A stretch of 35,375 nucleotides of DNA from Treponema sp. (GTDB lineage: Bacteria > Spirochaetota > Spirochaetia > Treponematales > Treponemataceae), in the NCBI GenBank assembly GCA_014803985.1, contig JAAVAO010000013.1, positions 83,245 through 118,619 on the forward strand, in the 5' to 3' direction. The position numbers were made by a program, and so were the translations under genes. The notes beneath the pieces were generated by a model. That model saw nothing but the letters and a program-made list of their open reading frames with translations, did not search any database and was not told where the DNA came from. This document shows positions 22,552 to 30,808 of this stretch, piece after piece (position 1 is the first letter of the stretch; every line of letters begins with the position of its first letter).

Positions 22552-23890
22552 AGAAATCAACATGACAAAAGGCGCTATCTTTCCAAAGTTAGTAGCCTTT
22601 TCAGTTCCGCTGGTGCTTTCTAGCGTTTTGCAGTTGTTTTTTAACGCAGCAGATATTATTGTGGTGGGACGTTTTGCAGGTGAAGCGTCTCTTGCGGCGG
22701 TGGGTTCTACTAGTTCGCTTATAAATCTGCTCACCAATCTTTTTATCGGACTTTCAATCGGCACTAATGTTGTTGCCGCCAATTATTATGGGGCGAATCA
22801 TAAGAAAAATGTAAGCCATACTGTTCATACAGCAATGTTATTGAGCGTATATTCAGGCGTATTGCTTTCCGTTGTTGGTGTTTTTGGAGCAAAATACATT
22901 CTCCGCGCAATGCAAGCCCCTGAAGAAGTTTTGACTCTTGCAACCAGTTATCTAAAGGTTTATTTTGGCGGAATAACTGCCACAATGATTTATAACTTTG
23001 GAAGTGCGCTTCTTCGTTCAAAAGGCGACACGCAAAGACCTTTGGTCATTCTCTTTTTGGCAGGCGTTATAAATGTGATTTTGAATTTATTCTTTGTGGT
23101 TGCATTAAAAATGAATGTAAAAGGAGTTGCTTTAGCCACTGTAATTTCCCAATCAGTAGCAGCGATTTTGATTGTGAGAATTCTTGTTACGGAAAACGAT
23201 GACTTTCACTTGTCAGTACGAGATCTTTCAATGAACCGCGATATTTTTATACGAATAATAAAGATAGGCATTCCCGCAGGTTTTCAAGGAATGATGTTTT
23301 CGTTTTCAAACGTTATAATTCAATCAACTATCAACACGTTCGGAAGCATTGTAATCGCTGGAAATTCGGCAGGCATCAATATAGAGGGGTTTGTCTACAC
23401 GTCTATGAACGGATTTTCACAAGGAACACTCACGTTTTGCAGTCAGAATTTGGGCAGCGGAAACAAGGAACGGATTAAAAAAGCGGTTGTGCTTTCTCAA
23501 CTCATTGTCATTCTAGTAGGGAGTGCATTGGGGGGTGCGGTTGTTCTTTTTTCACACTCTCTGCTTTCCATTTTTTCATCGAACGAAGATGTGATTCAGG
23601 CAGGAATGTTGCGCTTGAAATTTGTTTGCTCAACGTACGCTCTTTGTGGAATGATGGATTGCATGGGAAATGCGGTGCGCGGAATAGGGCATAGCATGCT
23701 TCCGATGATTACCACTCTTTTAGGTGCGTGCGGATTGAGACTGCTTTGGATAGCGGTGCTTTTTCAAATTCCTGCATATCATTCATTACACACGATTTTC
23801 TTTGGGTATCCCTTGAGTTGGTTAGTCACTTGGATTGCCCACACACTTGCATTTGTGATTTTATTTAGGCGTATAAAGCCGGTTTTATAA
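22541..23890 (+). CDS. MATE-family efflux transporter
   Basis: This 449-aa inner-membrane protein has about 12 hydrophobic segments in two halves. The N-terminus (REINMTKGAIFPKLVAFSVPLVLSSVLQLFFNAADIIVVGRFAG) is typical of the Firmicutes/spirochaete DinF/NorM-like branch. Such proteins export drugs or metabolites in exchange for Na+ or H+. I keep ATG 22541 because the EI.MTKG segment before ATG 22562 is itself conserved in this branch. It overlaps the HD gene by 11 bp, implying coupled translation. Confidence 0.9.
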   Translation: MKTREINMTKGAIFPKLVAFSVPLVLSSVLQLFFNAADIIVVGRFAGEASLAAVGSTSSLINLLTNLFIGLSIGTNVVAANYYGANHKKNVSHTVHTAMLLSVYSGVLLSVVGVFGAKYILRAMQAPEEVLTLATSYLKVYFGGITATMIYNFGSALLRSKGDTQRPLVILFLAGVINVILNLFFVVALKMNVKGVALATVISQSVAAILIVRILVTENDDFHLSVRDLSMNRDIFIRIIKIGIPAGFQGMMFSFSNVIIQSTINTFGSIVIAGNSAGINIEGFVYTSMNGFSQGTLTFCSQNLGSGNKERIKKAVVLSQLIVILVGSALGGAVVLFSHSLLSIFSSNEDVIQAGMLRLKFVCSTYALCGMMDCMGNAVRGIGHSMLPMITTLLGACGLRLLWIAVLFQIPAYHSLHTIFFGYPLSWLVTWIAHTLAFVILFRRIKPVL

Positions 23891-24025
23891 TAGAAAGAGT
23901 ATTAAAAAGTATACAAAAGTGCACGAAATTCCTGCATTTTCTTCCTTTTCCAGTCTGCACATTATGGGTGCTTGAAAAACTTGCTAAGGTTTCCTTATGA
24001 TTTTCACTGCAATCTTTTTTTCCAG

Positions 24026-24056
24026 TATACTTTTTTTTCATATTGTTATAAAATAG
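24026..24056 (+). promoter_or_regulatory. rnf operon promoter; near-copy of plsC promoter block
   Basis: TATAC, eight T and TTGTTATAAAATAG match 8710-8740 with three differences in 31 bp. -10 TAAAAT is at 24049-24054. The ATG of rnfC is at 24064, so the leader would be about three to five bases. No SD is visible. Confidence 0.6.
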
Positions 24057-24063
24057 CAATTAT

Positions 24064-25461
24064 ATGAAAGCATTTACTTTTAAAGGAGGAGTGCATCCTC
24101 TTGAAATGAAGGAACTGTCGAACGGATTTGCAATCGTGGATGCCTTTCCAGCAAGCAAAACTGTTACCATTCCCATAACTCAAGGCGGCGCTCCAAATTC
24201 ACCTATTGTAAACGTTGGAGACGAAGTTGCCAAAGGGCAAAAAATTGCGGATGGGGAAAAATATATGAATTGTCCCGTCCACTCGTCTGTTTCTGGCAAG
24301 GTAAAGAAAATCCAAAATTGCGTTGTTACAGGAAATAACGAAGTGCCGTGTATCATTATAGAAAGCGATGGCGAAAATCGAACTTCCTTTTTGGCTGTCC
24401 TTGATCCGTTTTCTGTGTCAAAAGAAGAGGCACTTGCCCGCATAAAAGAGGCGGGAGTCGTTGGAATGGGAGGTGCGTCATTTCCATCTCATGTGAAATT
24501 AAATCCCCCCAGTGACAAAGTAATTGACTACTGTTTGATAAACGCCGCCGAATGCGAACCGTATTTGACGTGCGATGAAAGGCTTTTGCAAGAAGAAACG
24601 GAAAAAGTCATAGACGGACTTGCAATTATTCTCCATATCATTGGCACTGCAAAGGGAATTATCGCCCTTGAAGACAACAAAGCGTATATCCAACCGATTT
24701 TGGAAAAAGAGATTTCTGAAAAAAACTATGAGGATAGAATATCCGTTCGACTTGTCAAAACAAAGTATCCGCAAGGTTCTGAAAAGTTTATTGTGAGTGC
24801 ATGTCTTGGGCGCGAAATTCCAAGCGCAAAGTTACCAGCAGATGCAGGCTGCATTATCAGCAATGTGGGAACTGTTATATCTATTAGTGATGCGTTCCGA
24901 CTTGGAAAACCTGTCGTTGAGCGTGTTTTAACAATAAGCGGAGGGGCGGTGGAAAAACCGTGTAATTTGCGAGTTCCCGTTGGAACAGTGGTAAGCGATT
25001 TGTTGCCAGAACATGTTACGCTAAAGGAAAATCAAACGGTAAAAATTATTTCAGGCGGTCCTATGATGGGATTTGCAATGGCTTCCAGTGATTTTCCAAT
25101 TGTAAAAGGAACAAGCGGCGTTACGTTCTTAACAAAAGATGAAACTTTTTTAACTGATGAAGATCCTTGCATTGGTTGTGGATCGTGCATAAACGCATGT
25201 CCTCTCCATTTAAGTCCTGTATTGATGGTGCGGGAAATGGATGCAGGAAAATACAAAAAGGCCCGTTCTTTTGGTTTGATGGACTGCATAGAATGTGGCT
25301 GTTGCGCTTATGTTTGCCCAGCAAATGTTCGACTTGTTCAACGGTTTAGATTGGGAAAGAGCAAATTGAGAAACATTATGGCGGAAGAAAAAATCAAGGC
25401 CGATCTGCTTGCAAAAAAACAAGCGGAAGAGAAAAATGGTCAAAAATCGGAGGCAAAGTGA
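24064..25461 (+). CDS. rnfC: Rnf complex subunit C (NADH/flavin and Fe-S)
   Basis: This 465-aa peripheral subunit links NAD+/NADH to the Rnf membrane complex. It begins with an RnfC barrel-sandwich region (GGVHPLEMKELS, PITQGGAPNSPIVNVGDEVAKGQKI), then the nucleotide/FMN-binding domain (GVVGMGGASFPSHVKL near 131-146, INAAECEPYLTCDERLL near 160-176). Two 4Fe-4S motifs follow: CIGCGSCINACP near 370 and CIECGCCAYVCP near 409. It is first of rnfCDGEAB, the order of Acetobacterium and clostridia. Confidence 0.95.
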   Translation: MKAFTFKGGVHPLEMKELSNGFAIVDAFPASKTVTIPITQGGAPNSPIVNVGDEVAKGQKIADGEKYMNCPVHSSVSGKVKKIQNCVVTGNNEVPCIIIESDGENRTSFLAVLDPFSVSKEEALARIKEAGVVGMGGASFPSHVKLNPPSDKVIDYCLINAAECEPYLTCDERLLQEETEKVIDGLAIILHIIGTAKGIIALEDNKAYIQPILEKEISEKNYEDRISVRLVKTKYPQGSEKFIVSACLGREIPSAKLPADAGCIISNVGTVISISDAFRLGKPVVERVLTISGGAVEKPCNLRVPVGTVVSDLLPEHVTLKENQTVKIISGGPMMGFAMASSDFPIVKGTSGVTFLTKDETFLTDEDPCIGCGSCINACPLHLSPVLMVREMDAGKYKKARSFGLMDCIECGCCAYVCPANVRLVQRFRLGKSKLRNIMAEEKIKADLLAKKQAEEKNGQKSEAK

Positions 25462-26480
25462 TGGCTGAAAGTCAAGTTACTGCAAATCAATCTTCTGAAA
25501 CTTCGGCTAAAAGGGAAACGACACTGTACCTTTCCTCAAGCCCGCATTTTTCAGGAAAATCCAGTACGCAAAAAATAATGGCGACAGTACTCATTGCGCT
25601 GCTTCCTGAAGTTGTGGCAGGCGTTGTGTTTTTTGGCATAAGCGCACTCGCAACTGTTTTTGTCAGCGTTGCTTCTTGTGTGATTTTTGAGCTTTTATTT
25701 CAACGCCTTACAAGGCAAACAGTTCGCATTTCCAACTTGTCAGCATGCGTTTCAGGCGTACTGATGGCTCTTGTTATTCCTCCCGCTGTTCCAATATGGA
25801 TGGTGGTGTTGGGTGCGCTTACCGCTATGGTTGTGGCAAAGGGACTTTTTGGCGGAATTGGTCAAAATGTGTTTAATCCTGCATTGACAGGTCGCGCTGT
25901 TTTATTCATTAGTTTTCCGAGCGTGCTTGGCTCAAACTGGCATATCACTCGCTTTATGACGGACGCACTTTCTCGTGCAACGCCTCTTTCATTGATTTCA
26001 CAAAACAAAGTGAATTTTGATTCCACCACGCTTTGGAATTATTTTATCGGTAACAAAAGCGGCTGTATCGGTGAAACTTCTGTTTTACTGATTTTACTTT
26101 CGTTTTTGTTCCTGCTTTTCACTCATATAATTGATTGGCGAGCCCCCCTTTCATTTGTCCTCACGGTTTTTGTCGGAACATTTTTCGCGCACATTTCAGG
26201 AGGATTTGTTGAGGGGGTGCAATATGCTGTTCTTTCTCTGTTGACGGGCGGAGTTGCTTTTGGCGCGTGCTTTATGGTTACAGATTATGCAACCACTCCT
26301 GTTACAAAGCCCGGACGACTTGTATTTGGATTTGGCTGCGGACTTATAACGTTTTTGATTCGGGAATTTGGCGGTTATCCAGAAGGTGTTATGTTCAGCA
26401 TTCTTATAATGAATGCAATCGCTCCTTTTTTGAATAACATTACTCCGAGAATGTATGGCTATGGTAAAAAGGGGAGATAG
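25461..26480 (+). CDS. rnfD: Rnf complex subunit D
   Basis: This protein of 339 aa is an integral membrane subunit with about nine to ten hydrophobic segments and a flavin covalently bound to Thr in the SRATPL motif (DALSRATPLSLIS). Other family segments are GGIGQNVFNPALTGRAVLF and CFMVTDYATTPVTKPGRLVFG. GGAGG (25449-25453) lies seven bases before ATG 25461, which overlaps the rnfC stop by one base (TGATG). A GTG three bases earlier is less likely. Confidence 0.95.
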   Translation: MAESQVTANQSSETSAKRETTLYLSSSPHFSGKSSTQKIMATVLIALLPEVVAGVVFFGISALATVFVSVASCVIFELLFQRLTRQTVRISNLSACVSGVLMALVIPPAVPIWMVVLGALTAMVVAKGLFGGIGQNVFNPALTGRAVLFISFPSVLGSNWHITRFMTDALSRATPLSLISQNKVNFDSTTLWNYFIGNKSGCIGETSVLLILLSFLFLLFTHIIDWRAPLSFVLTVFVGTFFAHISGGFVEGVQYAVLSLLTGGVAFGACFMVTDYATTPVTKPGRLVFGFGCGLITFLIREFGGYPEGVMFSILIMNAIAPFLNNITPRMYGYGKKGR

Positions 26481-26484
26481 GATA

Positions 26485-27087
26485 ATGGTAGAAACAAAAA
26501 AATCACTCGGAATCGGCGAAATGGTTCGACTTGGACTTGTTTTAGTTTGCTATGCGGTGGCATCGTGTGCAGTATTGGCAATTGTCAATACCTTTACTGC
26601 TCCAAAAATTCAAGAAAACCAAATAAAAAAAGCAAGCGGTGCAATGAAAAACGTTTTTGCAGAGGCGGATGATTTTTCCCCCGTTGACGAAACTTTCATT
26701 GCATCAAATGCCGCAATTTTACTTTCTGATGTTTACCTTGCAAAAAAGAATGGAGAGGTGATAGGGGCTGTTATTCAGGCTTCAGGACCAACCTACGACA
26801 GAGCAAAAATAATTGTAGGTCTGAACACTGATTTTACTGTAAGCGGCGTTCAATTCCTTGAAAACACAGACTCCCCTGGTTTTGGTCAAAAGGCAAGCGA
26901 TCCAAACTTCGTGCTTCCAAACGGAAAGACTTTCTACGATCAATTTACAGGCAAAAGTGCGGAGAACGAATTTTTACTAAATGAATCTTTTGATGCTATC
27001 ACTGGGGCGACAATAACGAGTCGTGCCGTTGGAGAATTAGTGAACGAATCGTGTGTCGCTTTGAAAAAAGTTCTTTTGGATAATTAG
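26485..27087 (+). CDS. rnfG: Rnf complex subunit G (FMN-binding)
   Basis: This protein of 200 aa has one N-terminal membrane helix (about 12-34) and a periplasm-facing FMN domain. The FMN attachment motif is ITGATITSRAV near 171, with the Thr expected to carry FMN by phosphoester. An upstream in-frame ATG at 26455 lies inside rnfD. ATG 26485, eight bases after GGGGAG, starts 4 bp beyond the rnfD stop and is preferred. Confidence 0.93.
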   Translation: MVETKKSLGIGEMVRLGLVLVCYAVASCAVLAIVNTFTAPKIQENQIKKASGAMKNVFAEADDFSPVDETFIASNAAILLSDVYLAKKNGEVIGAVIQASGPTYDRAKIIVGLNTDFTVSGVQFLENTDSPGFGQKASDPNFVLPNGKTFYDQFTGKSAENEFLLNESFDAITGATITSRAVGELVNESCVALKKVLLDN

Positions 27088-27226
27088 AATAATAGGTCAA
27101 ATGCCGAGTTTGATTGCGGCAAGGATTGTAGGCTGGCTATGCTGTTTCCGTTTTTGACTTAATACAAACAACAACGCTTGATACAAATGTTGCAGGGGAT
27201 TCCCCGCTAAATTTTGGAGGGCAAAA

Positions 27227-27889
27227 TTGAAAAAGAAACTTGCTATTTTTACAAATGGATTTATACGGGAAAACCCGCTGATTGTTTTAAATATCGGACT
27301 TTGTTCTGCGCTTGGAGTTACAACAAGCGTGTTTAATGGTCTTGGAATGGGTCTTGGAATGACTTTTGTTCTTGTTATGAGCGAAATTGTGATAAGCATT
27401 TTTAGAAAGTTGATTCCGCAAGCAATTAGACTTCCGATTTTTATCATTATAATTGCGGCGTTTACTACGATTGTGCAGCTGGTTTTGCAAGCATACGTTC
27501 AAAATCTGTATGATGCGTTGGGGGTGTTCTTGCCGCTCATCGTTGTAAACTGCATTATTATGGGACGCGTGGAGGCGTTTGCATCGAAAAATTCAACGCC
27601 CGATTCAATTTTAGACGCACTGGGTATGGGCATTGGATACACAATGGTTTTAGTGTTGATTTCGCTTATACGAGAGTTGCTTGGAGGCGGAACTATTATG
27701 GCTGGAACGAGCCTAAAACTTGAATTGATACCCCAACAGTTTACAATCGGAGTTTTTAACAGTGCGCCAGGCGGTTTTATAGTGTTTGGATGTCTTGCAG
27801 CAATTGTACAAGGCTCAAAGGCGGCATATACTCGTCGAAAAGAAAAAAAGCAAAAAGAGACGGTAAAAGAGGTGGCTAAAGATGAGTGA
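27227..27889 (+). CDS. rnfE: Rnf complex subunit E
   Basis: This 220-aa membrane protein has about six helices and the features shared by RnfE/RnfA/NqrD/NqrE, including NPLIVLNIGLCSALGVTTS near the start and LPLIVVNCIIMGRVEAFA near 102-119, whose Cys residues help bind an intramembrane Fe-S centre in this family. Translation starts at TTG 27227, six bases after GGAGG. A 139-bp gap separates it from rnfG, which is unusual in an otherwise compact operon. The last 8 bp overlap rnfA. Confidence 0.93.
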   Translation: MKKKLAIFTNGFIRENPLIVLNIGLCSALGVTTSVFNGLGMGLGMTFVLVMSEIVISIFRKLIPQAIRLPIFIIIIAAFTTIVQLVLQAYVQNLYDALGVFLPLIVVNCIIMGRVEAFASKNSTPDSILDALGMGIGYTMVLVLISLIRELLGGGTIMAGTSLKLELIPQQFTIGVFNSAPGGFIVFGCLAAIVQGSKAAYTRRKEKKQKETVKEVAKDE

Positions 27890-28460
27890 GATTTTAAGCA
27901 TATTTTTAAAAGCTGCAATCGTTGACAATGTTGTGTTGATTCAATACTTGGCAATTTGTCCGTTTGTTGGAATGACAAATGACACTGAAAAGGCTGTTGG
28001 AATGGGGCTTGCAACAACGTTTGTTATTATTTTGGCTACTTTGGTAACATGGCCGCTCTACAATTTCGTAATGATCCCGCTTCACCTTGAATTTTTACAG
28101 ACATTGTTTTTTATCCTTGTGATTGCCTCGTTAGTGCAGTTAGTTGAATTCTTTTTGAAAAAGCAAGTGCCCTCGCTCTATAATTCTATGGGTGTGTATC
28201 TTGCCCTTATCACAACAAATTGCGCTGTTCTTGGAGTTACAATAAATTGCATTGGAAAAAACTACAACTATGCACACAGTATGGTGTATGCATTTGGCAC
28301 GGCAATGGGATTTTTGCTCAGCATGGTTATTATGAGTGGAGTTCGCTCTCGATTAAAAACGGCAAATGTTCCTCACGCTTTTAAGGGAACGCCCATTTTA
28401 TATATTTCTGCTGGACTTTTGAGCCTTGCATTTTTGGGCTTCAAAGGATTGATAAAATAG
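27882..28460 (+). CDS. rnfA: Rnf complex subunit A
   Basis: This 192-aa six-helix membrane protein is homologous to RnfE but inserted in the opposite orientation. Family marks are IVDNVVLIQYLAICPFVG near 13-30 and MGVYLALITTNCAVLGV near 103-119, each with the Cys that contributes to the membrane Fe-S centre. It overlaps rnfE by 8 bp. Confidence 0.95.
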   Translation: MSEILSIFLKAAIVDNVVLIQYLAICPFVGMTNDTEKAVGMGLATTFVIILATLVTWPLYNFVMIPLHLEFLQTLFFILVIASLVQLVEFFLKKQVPSLYNSMGVYLALITTNCAVLGVTINCIGKNYNYAHSMVYAFGTAMGFLLSMVIMSGVRSRLKTANVPHAFKGTPILYISAGLLSLAFLGFKGLIK

Positions 28461-28580
28461 CAGTGTGTTGGCATCTTGCCTCGATCCCTGCAAGGGCAAA
28501 GCAATCTATTCAAAATATATTGCCACCTGTCTAACAACGGATTGCATTGATGCACGTGATTTTTATTGATGGAGGATTTT

Positions 28581-29414
28581 ATGAATACAATTTTATACAC
28601 AGTGATTACTGCTGTAGCAATCGCTTTTATTTTAGGCGTTCTTTTGGGGCTTTTTAAAAAGATTTTTCATGTTAACGTTGACCCAAAAATACAGAATGTG
28701 CGAGATGCTTTGAGCGGTGCAAATTGCGGAGGATGCGGACTTGCAGGATGCGATGCATTTGCCAGTGCAGTAGTGAACGGAGAGGCGGAATCCAATGGTT
28801 GTGTGGCAGGCGGAAGCGAAACCGCCGCAAAGATTGCTTCAATTTTAGGAAAGGCTGGAGTTGAAGTGAAGCCGAAAGTTGCAATAATTGCTTGTCAGGG
28901 AGATAAAACGTGTGCAAAGGACAAGGGCATTTATAATGGAGTGAAAACATGCGCTGCCGCAGAAATGGTTATGCACGGAACAAAAAAATGCTCGTTTGGA
29001 TGCATCGGTTTTGGCGATTGCATAAAAGAATGTCTTTTTGGCGCGTTGAGCATGGGCAAAAATGGACTTCCCGTAATAGACTATGAAAAATGCATTGGCT
29101 GCGGAAAATGCGTTAAAGTCTGCCCCAAACAGTTAATTTCAATTTGGAACAAGGACACAAAAGGCGCGATTGCCCTTTGTTCAAGCAAGAGCGAAAACAA
29201 GGCGCAAGTCAGAAAGGACTGCACGAAAGGCTGTTTCAAATGCGGTCTCTGTGCAAAAAAATGTCCCGAGGGTGCAATAGACATTTCGTCAGGCATCCCC
29301 ATAATAGACCGCGAAAAATGCACTAGTTGCGGCGTTTGCGTTGAATCCTGCATAGACAAAGTGTTGGTGCTCGGAGAAAAACTGTTGACTCGTTCGGTCA
29401 GTTTTGGTAATTGA
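28581..29414 (+). CDS. rnfB: Rnf complex subunit B (poly-ferredoxin)
   Basis: This protein of 277 aa takes electrons from reduced ferredoxin into the Rnf complex. An N-terminal membrane helix (about 3-26) precedes the Fe-S motif NCGGCGLAGCDAFASAV and then several ferredoxin clusters: CSFGCIGFGDCIKEC, CIGCGKCVKVCP, CFKCGLCAKKCP and CTSCGVCVESC. GGAGG (28571-28575) lies five bases before ATG 28581; an earlier in-frame TTG at 28566 is not supported. A 120-bp gap separates it from rnfA. It is the last rnf gene. Confidence 0.94.
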   Translation: MNTILYTVITAVAIAFILGVLLGLFKKIFHVNVDPKIQNVRDALSGANCGGCGLAGCDAFASAVVNGEAESNGCVAGGSETAAKIASILGKAGVEVKPKVAIIACQGDKTCAKDKGIYNGVKTCAAAEMVMHGTKKCSFGCIGFGDCIKECLFGALSMGKNGLPVIDYEKCIGCGKCVKVCPKQLISIWNKDTKGAIALCSSKSENKAQVRKDCTKGCFKCGLCAKKCPEGAIDISSGIPIIDREKCTSCGVCVESCIDKVLVLGEKLLTRSVSFGN

Positions 29415-29571
29415 TTCACTATTCAATCATTGAGCCAGTCGAAATGACCATCGCAATATGAAAAATATCCTTCGAGGGGGCATTTGAAGGGAGGGTTCAT
29501 TCGGACGTATTTGCTAATGTACAGGGCTTTAGTCCGCAACAGGAAGTCAGGGAATAAAAGGAAAAAGAACA

Positions 29572-30471
29572 ATGAATCTTCCGCCAAAGAATTATGAAAT
29601 TTTAAAAATAGCACTGCTACAGATAATGCCTGCTGGCTCACTTCAGGGAAATCTTGAAAAAGGGCTTGATGCATGCGTTCGTGCAAAAAAAATGGGTGCA
29701 GACATCGCGCTTTTTCCCGAAATGTGGAGTTGCGGCTACAGCATTCCTGAAGACATTTGCGAATTGAAACAGTTGTCCATCTCCGAAAACAGCGATTTTG
29801 TGTGCGAATTTCAAAACCTTGCGAAGAACTTGAAAATCGCGATCGGTATTACGTTTCTTGAAACAAGCGAGCCACTGCCAAAAAATACGATAATGCTTTT
29901 TGATCGTCATGGAAAATTGGCGTTGAAATATTCCAAAGTTCATACGTGCGATTTTGGCGAAGAAGCGCGGCTTTCGGCTGGAGATGATTTTTATGTCGCG
30001 GATATTGAAACGGGAATTGGAATTGTCAAAATCGGTTCAATGATTTGCTTTGACCGCGAGTTTCCGGAAAGCGCGCGAATCCTGATGGTGAAAGGCGCGG
30101 AAGTGGTGCTCGCTCCCAATGCTTGCCCGATGGAAATAAACAGGCTCGCAGCCCTGCGCACTCGCGCTTACGAAAATATGCTCGCCATCGCCACTTGCAA
30201 TTATCCTGCGGGACATCCGGATTGCAACGGACATTCCAGCGTTTTTGACGGCGTTGCGTGGCTCAAGGATGAAGAGGGTTCGAGAGATATGTGCGTTTTG
30301 AACGCGCCGGGCGGCGAAGGCATTTATATTGGGAAAATTGATATGAAAATGCTCCGCGAATATCGAGCAACTGAGGTTATGGGAAATGCATACCGTCATC
30401 CGGGCAAATACAAGATCATCACGGAGTGCGGAATTGAAAAGCCGTTTGTAAGGGCGGACTACAGAAATTAA
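29572..30471 (+). CDS. Carbon-nitrogen hydrolase (nitrilase superfamily amidase)
   Basis: This 299-aa cytoplasmic enzyme carries the full catalytic triad: Glu50 (LFPEMW), Lys122 (KYSKVHTCDF) and Cys159 (MICFDREFPE). The family includes N-carbamoylputrescine amidase, omega-amidase and beta-ureidopropionase. The exact substrate is not readable, though the CFDREFPESARIL region resembles the carbamoylputrescine/carbamoyl-amino-acid hydrolysing branches. The SD is AAGGAAAAAG. GC content looks clearly higher here than in neighbouring genes, especially at third positions (for example 30060-30300), which may indicate transfer. The 157-bp gap before it holds a small CCTTC/GAAGG hairpin and nothing I can name. 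Confidence 0.85.
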   Translation: MNLPPKNYEILKIALLQIMPAGSLQGNLEKGLDACVRAKKMGADIALFPEMWSCGYSIPEDICELKQLSISENSDFVCEFQNLAKNLKIAIGITFLETSEPLPKNTIMLFDRHGKLALKYSKVHTCDFGEEARLSAGDDFYVADIETGIGIVKIGSMICFDREFPESARILMVKGAEVVLAPNACPMEINRLAALRTRAYENMLAIATCNYPAGHPDCNGHSSVFDGVAWLKDEEGSRDMCVLNAPGGEGIYIGKIDMKMLREYRATEVMGNAYRHPGKYKIITECGIEKPFVRADYRN

Positions 30472-30530
30472 ATTGAAAAACTGTATATCTTTAATATAAA
30501 AATCACCTGCTAGGTTTTCATTAGGGCGCA

Positions 30531-30660
30531 TTTTTTGCTTTCGCAAAAAACCGAGCTTTGCGGGGTTGCGCTATCGCTCCATTCCTTCGTTCGCACTTTG
30601 TGCGTCCTTCGGAACGGCTTCGCCGCCCCTCCAATCTCTTGCGCAAAAAAACATTCCTGC
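30531..30660. repeat. Hairpin-rich intergenic cluster
   Basis: The 337-bp gap between the amidase and the beta-helix gene holds TTTTTTGC/GCAAAAAA (30531-30550), GCAC/GTGC inside cgttcgcactttgtgcgt (about 30588-30606), CGGC/GCCG (about 30616-30626) and a GCGC pair (about 30642-30662). It recalls REP/BIME clusters. Two 60-63-aa frames across it are probably accidental. Confidence 0.55.
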
Positions 30661-30722
30661 GCAAATGGCGGAAGATACATTGTTTTTCATATTCTGCTCT
30701 ATTTTAAAAACGGATAAGACCA

Positions 30723-30751
30723 TTGCAAAATTCGTGAGTTTGAGATACAAT
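30723..30751 (+). promoter_or_regulatory. Promoter of the beta-helix lipoprotein gene
   Basis: -35 TTGCAA (30723-30728), a 17-bp spacer and -10 TACAAT (30746-30751). AGGAG (30798-30802) lies six bases before the ATG. Confidence 0.75.
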
Positions 30752-30808
30752 AACTAAGGTATTTTTTTTCGCTCCAACGGGAACCTCATTTTTTATTAGG
30801 AGATAGAC

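Noticed and set aside
29415..29571. Riboswitch before the amidase gene
   Set aside because: Only a short CCTTC/GAAGG hairpin is visible; no conserved core of a riboswitch class that I know was found.
30535..30757. Two overlapping 60-63-aa frames before the beta-helix gene
   Set aside because: They lie in the hairpin cluster, overlap each other in different frames and run into the promoter.
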